Source of the DNA: Antedon mediterranea
Lineage: Eukaryota > Echinodermata > Crinoidea > Comatulida > Antedonidae
Assembly: GCF_964355755.1 (NCBI RefSeq)
Contig: NC_092672.1
Span: forward strand, 17,792,501 to 17,856,500
Reading direction: 5' to 3'
Length of the DNA: 64,000 bases
Part shown: positions 60,801-64,000 of the stretch, piece after piece
Layout: each line of letters starts with the position of its first letter
How positions within the stretch are numbered: position 1 is the stretch's first letter
The notes under the pieces: model-generated
Seen by the model: only the letters and a program-made list of their open reading frames with translations
What the model was told of the DNA's origin: nothing
The model's database searches: none
Translations under genes and position numbers: made by a program

Positions 60801-61486
60801 TGTTATTCCGTTTTAAAACATATTCATTCCTAGTATTTTAAGACCAAAACTATCACTTTGTGACCTAGTTGTTAAATATTTATATGGTCATTTTCTTGAT
60901 CAGTGGTCATAATATGTCTGTTGTTGTTGTTGTTGTTGTCATTAGAGTGATATCAATATTTTGATATTAAGCAAAGACAACATTCGCTAGTTATTAAAAA
61001 TGTAAGTCAACAGAGACGAGGGCACCCACCAACTCAGTCACGTGTATGACCCTGTCATTAAACAGAATAGGCCCTCTAGAGGTCAGTCTGTTTGATGATA
61101 GATCGTCATTATTTCTGAAGAAGCTGTCCGATCAGGACAGCGAAACTGTCAAGGTTAGTTTTTACTAATTATTGGTTTGGAAAAAAGAATATTTTCAATA
61201 TATGTATTAATTAATATTTACAGTACTTCGGCCTAGATATACATCGACTACATAAAAAATACTAATATTTCAATCTTATACACATGTGCGACTTGTTCAC
61301 CGAAATATACAGTAACTAATACCAAAGAAACAAATAGAAATAAAAACAATAACTTACCTAAGTGAACTCTACCTATAATCTTTTGAACTCCAACACCTTT
61401 TGCAATTCCAGCCCATCGTTTATCTACTAATCGCATGATGTTACAGCGTTTTGCACAATCTGAACTCATTATAGTCATTTGGGCAC
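51704..61486 (-). CDS. DDI2: DDI1/DDI2-type aspartyl protease, 3' half, two UBA domains
   Basis: Exons, in transcript order: 61358-61486, 60025-60128, 58966-59140, 58469-58624, 51704-51870. All junctions are GT-AG and agree in phase (1,0,1,1). The first two encode the second half of the retroviral-like protease fold ([48 protein letters not shown]), almost identical to DDI2. The third is the post-protease segment ([20 protein letters not shown]). The last two each encode a UBA domain. In the family the dimeric protease cleaves ubiquitinated substrates such as NFE2L1. The Asp of the DSGA active site belongs to the previous exon, which I do not find before the right edge. Vertebrate DDI2 lacks a UBA, yeast Ddi1 has one; two is unusual. 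Possible poly(A) signal on the minus strand at 51331-51336. Confidence 0.93.
51944..52185 (+). repeat. Dispersed repeat family D, copy 2
   Basis: Aligned with 13991-14280 and 60250-60375 (GAAAATTTGACTTCAGCAAT, CAATAGGTCCTTAAATCTTG). Confidence 0.65.
52190..52910. mobile_element. Possible hAT-like element, CAGGGCATTAAT end
   Basis: Left CCCAGGGCATTAATTTTGTC and the inverse of the right end CCTGGGTTGGCATTTATC are related. Inside are repeated GTCTTAA / TAAGAC words. Flanks CCCACAA and CCTACAA could be an eroded target duplication. Confidence 0.35.
53473..53757 (+). pseudogene. N-terminal piece of the nuclease-like mobile family (copy B)
   Basis: Reads [40 protein letters not shown] and [19 protein letters not shown] recall the LHKV...A.YH..C pattern as the N-terminal zinc-binding-like part of the same uncharacterised family as the 4.1-7.1 kb copy. 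The 98-codon frame starts at 53461. Confidence 0.5.
54515..55376 (+). pseudogene. CR1/L2-like LINE, 3' part
   Basis: Frame-broken RT sequence ([20 protein letters not shown] near 54540) leads to an intact C-terminal piece at 55100-55366: [50 protein letters not shown]. These are standard C-terminal motifs of CR1/L2-type reverse transcriptases. The central RT motifs are lost. Confidence 0.75.
55555..55687 (+). pseudogene. Middle piece of the nuclease-like mobile family (copy B)
   Basis: One frame reads [39 protein letters not shown], matching FADIGDFCFEKIKKL...VHLVFDRYDDEQTPKDEERD of the 4.1-7.1 kb copy. It is the same strand as the 53.5-kb piece, so both probably come from one insertion later split by the LINE. 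It ends exactly where the 55688 element begins. Confidence 0.6.
55802..57951 (-). mobile_element. RTE-like LINE, degenerate, with 9-bp target duplication
   Basis: Flanked by GACGTAGGT at 55793-55801 and 57952-57960. Minus-strand pieces: APE-type endonuclease 57654-57917 ([21 protein letters not shown]), RT start 57284-57466 ([27 protein letters not shown]), catalytic region 56750-57000 ([37 protein letters not shown]), 56524-56745 ([22 protein letters not shown]) and a C-terminal part 56031-56240 ([20 protein letters not shown]). The 3' end has a short (TAAG)n tail, typical of RTE. The FADD box is intact, but frames break elsewhere. Confidence 0.85.
56240..56510 (-). mobile_element. tRNA-derived SINE inside the RTE LINE
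   Basis: The minus strand starts GAGTGAGTGAGTGGCCGAGC, with an A-box in TGGCCGAGCGGTTAAGAC (56477-56494) and a B-box GGGTTCGAGGCTC (56428-56440), like tRNA-Ser/Leu. The body includes GTGCACTTTAAAGAACCTAG, a conserved-looking central motif. It separates LINE pieces on either side, so it inserted after the LINE. Confidence 0.78.
58469..58624 (-). CDS. DDI2: DDI exon 4 seen: first UBA domain (skippable cassette)
   Basis: 156 nt, phase 1 at both ends. It encodes a UBA three-helix core: [20 protein letters not shown] and [15 protein letters not shown]. Acceptor TTCATTTGTAG, donor GAGG|GTAAGT. Skipping it would join Met-Gly to the next exon without a frameshift. Confidence 0.93.
58966..59140 (-). 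CDS. DDI2: DDI exon 3 seen (post-protease segment)
   Basis: Encodes [20 protein letters not shown] and a short acidic linker ending in [12 protein letters not shown], similar to the ELAEALQKSAED helix of human DDI2. Acceptor ATTCCAACAG, donor ATGG|GTAAAT (phase 1). Confidence 0.94.
59451..60005. mobile_element. 555-bp TTAA MITE in a DDI intron
   Basis: TTAA flanks at 59447-59450 and 60006-60009. The perfect inverted termini are AGGACAACTTGACCGAGGAC. Inverted similarity extends inward (59530-59640 against 59800-59930, including GATAGGTACCGTCACTTCAA), so nearly the whole element can fold back. It sits 15 bp beyond the TTAA site from the donor of the exon at 60025-60128. Confidence 0.92.
60025..60128 (-). 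CDS. DDI2: DDI exon 2 seen (protease C-terminal part)
   Basis: Begins after TTTATAAG and encodes [19 protein letters not shown] then [15 protein letters not shown]; donor CAG|GTAAGA, phase 0. A TTAA-flanked MITE starts 18 bp downstream of this exon. Confidence 0.95.
60250..60375 (+). repeat. Dispersed repeat family D, copy 3
   Basis: GAGAATTTGACTTCAGAAAT, TTGGTTTAGGGTGGTCAAAC and GACCCACAACCCAGGGCAT are shared with the 14.0- and 52.0-kb copies. Confidence 0.7.
60376..61357. other. DDI intron, no recognised gene
   Basis: Holds a (TTG)n run at about 60919-60939 and the word GAAGAAGCTGTCCGATCAGG near 61117. Nothing supports an exon. Confidence 0.4.
61358..61486 (-). CDS. DDI2: DDI exon 1 seen (protease flap and core)
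   Basis: Acceptor TTTTTTTGTAG, then [20 protein letters not shown] and so on; donor TTAG|GTAAGT (phase 1). The Gly codon is split and must be preceded by the catalytic Asp-Ser in the upstream exon. Confidence 0.95.
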
Positions 61487-61832
61487 CTACAAAAAAATGT
61501 GGTTGAAACAATTGTGTACAAAACAATAACTACAAAAATGTGACACATGATATGGAAATGCCAAAGTTACTGCTTGGACTTTTAAAATTTATTTTGATGT
61601 ACAAATGCCGGCATATGAAAGATACATAATATTATACATTAATGCATATATTTCACCTCTACTTTACCGTTCTGTATATTTGAGTTTAACCTTGATTTGA
61701 GTTTGACCTTGATTTTCAGATTATGGCATTAACATGCACTAAATACTGTAGGAACTTTCATCAGATACTGAATTTATTTGAATAAATGCCCGGGCGTTTA
61801 TTGTTCAGGAGGGGTTTTAGGAGGACTGTTGA

Positions 61833-62088
61833 ACCCACAAATGTGAAAACGCCCACAAATGTGAAAACAACCACAAATGTGAAAACGCATCACCCACAAA
61901 TGTGAAAACAACCACAAATGTGAAAACGCATCACCCACAAATGTGAAAACAACCACAAATGTGAAAACGCATCCACCACAAATGTGAAAACAGCGCCCAC
62001 AAATGTGAAAACGTTCATCGCCCACAAATGTGATAACGCCCACAAATGTAAAAAAAGAGAGACTTTTTCGCCCACAAATGTAAAAAAT
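61833..62088 (+). repeat. CCACAAATGTGAAAAC minisatellite, 12 units
   Basis: Twelve copies of CCCACAAATGTGAAAAC with spacers of 1-16 bases; a ~41-bp higher-order unit (two cores plus GCATCA) appears three times. The core CACAAATGTG is close to a palindrome. The minus-strand open frames across it (HICG and TFVG words) are array artefacts. Confidence 0.95.
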
Positions 62089-62164
62089 AATCAGATCAAA
62101 TTTAATGCTAGATTCAGACAAACATTACAGTATATCATGATTGTATTGAGTTGTTTCAATAATT

Positions 62165-62800
62165 GTTTGTTCACGATACGTCTGTTAGGGTCGTCGTTAA
62201 CACGTTTGATTATTATCATTTGCTGCTCGTGCGCGTGATATTTGCACGTTAACTCGTTTGTTTAATGAACGTAATAGTTCAAGACAATATTTGTTTTTTG
62301 CTGCGCGCGTGCACCATACTTCAAGGTCAAGGCCATGTTATATCATTGTTGCTTCTACTGTGTGGTTGTTGGCTTACTATTATGTACGTATAGTTATAAG
62401 TCGATGTTCGTTATTTTTTTTTGCGCGCGCACACGATACAACAAGGTCAAGGTTAAATTGCTACTTGTATGTAGTGTGTGGTTATTAACTCGTTGGCTTA
62501 CTGTTATGTACGTATAGTTCCAAGTCGATGCTCGATTCGATGTTTTTGGGCGCGTACACGATACCTCAAGGTCAAGGTCATATCTATTGCTACTTGTGGT
62601 TGTTAACTCGTTGGCTTATTGTTATGTACGTATAGTTCCAAGTCGATGGTCGATTCGATGTTTTTCGTGCGCGTGCACGATACTACAAGGTCATATATCA
62701 TTGCTGCTTGAAGTGCAGTTGCAGCATTATGTACGTATTATAGCTCCAAGGAAGTCGATGCTCGGTGTACACGATACTACAAGATCAATGCTATACTCGT
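62165..62800 (+). repeat. Tandem array, ~110-125 bp period, about five units
   Basis: TATGTACGTATAGTTCCAAG recurs near 62380, 62506, 62622 and, altered, 62730. Between copies, TCGATGCTCG, a GCGCG-rich word, CACGATAC and AAGGTCAAGGTC recur in the same order. Unit lengths vary, so the array is diverging. Confidence 0.85.
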
Positions 62801-62829
62801 CGTTCAGTTATTGCAGTAGTTCCTAATGT

Positions 62830-63655
62830 TCAATTTTTTTTACAAAACTATAACCACAAGATAATAATACAAGAGCTAGAGCAAGAACAACTAATAAAAG
62901 AATATTTCTTTATTTTAGAGCGATAAACAAATTGTAACATAGAATAATACCGTAACACCAATATCCAACCAAACATAATACACGATACGATAGTATCAAA
63001 CTTGTCACGAACATGTATTCTATAAAACATACTATGAAATCTATAACAATTATACTAATGGACAAAACTTCCTACTATACTACTATTTACATTCGTGGTT
63101 TAATCTGATGCTTATTGTTTAATTTGTATATCTATTTTTAGCAGATAATTATAAAGATATACGGAGAATAATATTACCTATTGAATGCATTAAAATTTAA
63201 CTTTAAGCGCGATGTTGAAAGGCTAATACACACCTGCTCCAACTTAACTATCTCAATATTTGACACGGAGATTGGTAATAATATTAGTCCCATATTTATA
63301 AATAATAGATATAACTTACAAGTTATGTAGATAATAAATATTAAAAATTTTCCATTTCTTCAAATGATGAAGAATAAACAATTAAGCAGAATAATACTAA
63401 TTTATGATATTAATGATAGATTTTGTACTCCGTATATCTTTTAAATATTTTTTCAACACAAATATATTGAGCAATAGGCGGATTTACACACAAATAGTAG
63501 CTACTGTACCTTAATTTCTGTTTACTCCTATCCGATATAGTTTAATAATATGTATTTTTTTTGCAATCACATCCTCACCTTTCTGTAAACTTCCAACACA
63601 GTTTCGTGTTTACAGTTTCGTCGGTAATCACTACAGTTTTAAAATTGATGTTAAT
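62830..63655. other. Right-edge region, no recognised gene
   Basis: AT-rich. I searched the minus strand for the DDI active-site exon (an Asp-Ser-Gly codon run ending in a phase-1 donor) and did not find it. Confidence 0.4.
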
Positions 63656-63659
63656 TTAT

Positions 63660-63975
63660 ATTACTAGATGGCACGCTCGCTTCGCTCGCGTACCATCTAG
63701 GTCGTGCCCACAGATGGTTCTCGAATACACAGTATTTCCAGCGAGAAAAAAATGGAGATTTCAAATGTACGTACCGCAGGACTATAATACATTGTCGTTT
63801 ACAGAAACGAATAAATATACACAATGATTTATGTAGTCAACCAAAATTAGCACCCTGGGAATTACTTCCGAGAGAGAAACAAAATGAGTCAACATTTTTT
63901 ATTTGGACTCATTTAAACAAACCCAATTTGTGTTTTGTATGTAACATTAAGGGTTGAGGGATGGGGGAAGAAGAT
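63660..63975. repeat. Dispersed element with TAGATGG hairpin end (copy 2, inverted)
   Basis: Reverse complement of 7450-7790. Begins CTAGATGGCACGCTCGCTTC with its partner GCGTACCATCTAG. The right end is near 63975. Confidence 0.65.
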
Positions 63976-64000
63976 AGGTACAAAGAGGAAACATTTTAAA

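Noticed and set aside
61798-62121. 107-codon minus-strand frame rich in HICG and TFVG
   Set aside because: A translation of the CCACAAATGTG array, not a protein.
61550-64000. Search for the DDI active-site exon (Asp-Ser-Gly)
   Set aside because: No minus-strand stretch with the expected residues and a phase-1 donor was found; it probably lies beyond the right edge.

Overview
The window is nuclear DNA from an animal. It is AT-rich, intron-rich and crowded with repeats. Two conserved genes carry canonical GT-AG introns, and Penelope-like, RTE, CR1/L2-like and Ty3/gypsy relics occur together with tRNA-derived SINEs and many small inverted-repeat DNA elements. This mix suits a marine invertebrate, perhaps a deuterostome such as an echinoderm or hemichordate, but the exact taxon is inference. 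I see no rRNA, CRISPR array, bacterial operon or intact mobile element.

Plus strand, 3.3-48.7 kb: UTP3/SAS10, the small-subunit processome protein, in eleven recognisable exons that join in frame at ten consecutive junctions. They give about 479 residues ending in the conserved Sas10 C-terminal domain. Only a very short first exon is missing. The introns (167 bp to 11.1 kb) hold most of the transposable-element debris.

Minus strand, 61.5-51.7 kb: the 3' half of a DDI1/DDI2-type retroviral-like aspartyl protease gene, in five exons. The exon with the catalytic aspartate lies beyond the right edge. The protein ends in two tandem UBA domains on separate exons, and the first of these exons is exactly 156 nt with phase 1-1, so it could be skipped in frame. 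The two genes are convergent. A 33-unit 15-bp minisatellite sits in the 3 kb between them.

Repeats, left to right: Penelope terminal fragments with hammerhead-ribozyme cores (0.2 and 2.5 kb); a decayed copy of an unnamed multi-domain family that looks like a PIN/FEN-type nuclease (4.1-7.1 kb), with pieces of a second copy at 53.5 and 55.6 kb; a gag-only gypsy-type relic split by a 946-bp element with a 9-bp target duplication (8.1-10.0 kb); a 371-bp hAT-like MITE (14.3 kb); a 5.6-kb inverted-repeat structure enclosing a Penelope relic (20.1-25.7 kb) with a second Penelope 3' end beside it; a 2.1-kb element with 16-bp perfect inverted termini (30.3-32.5 kb) inside a larger inverted-repeat region; a Ty3/gypsy pol relic (34.6-36.9 kb) cut by a 1.59-kb TTAA element; another inverted-repeat element (44.4-47.5 kb); a CR1/L2-like LINE end (54.5-55.4 kb); an RTE-like LINE flanked by a 9-bp duplication and itself hit by a SINE (55.8-57.95 kb); a TTAA MITE 18 bp from a DDI splice donor (59.5-60.0 kb); and two minisatellites (61.8-62.8 kb).

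The conserved genes are ordinary housekeeping functions: ribosome biogenesis, and ubiquitin-linked proteolysis. The most novel points are the tandem UBA exons, the nuclease-like mobile family, the hammerhead cores, and the nested insertion histories that target-site duplications make readable.
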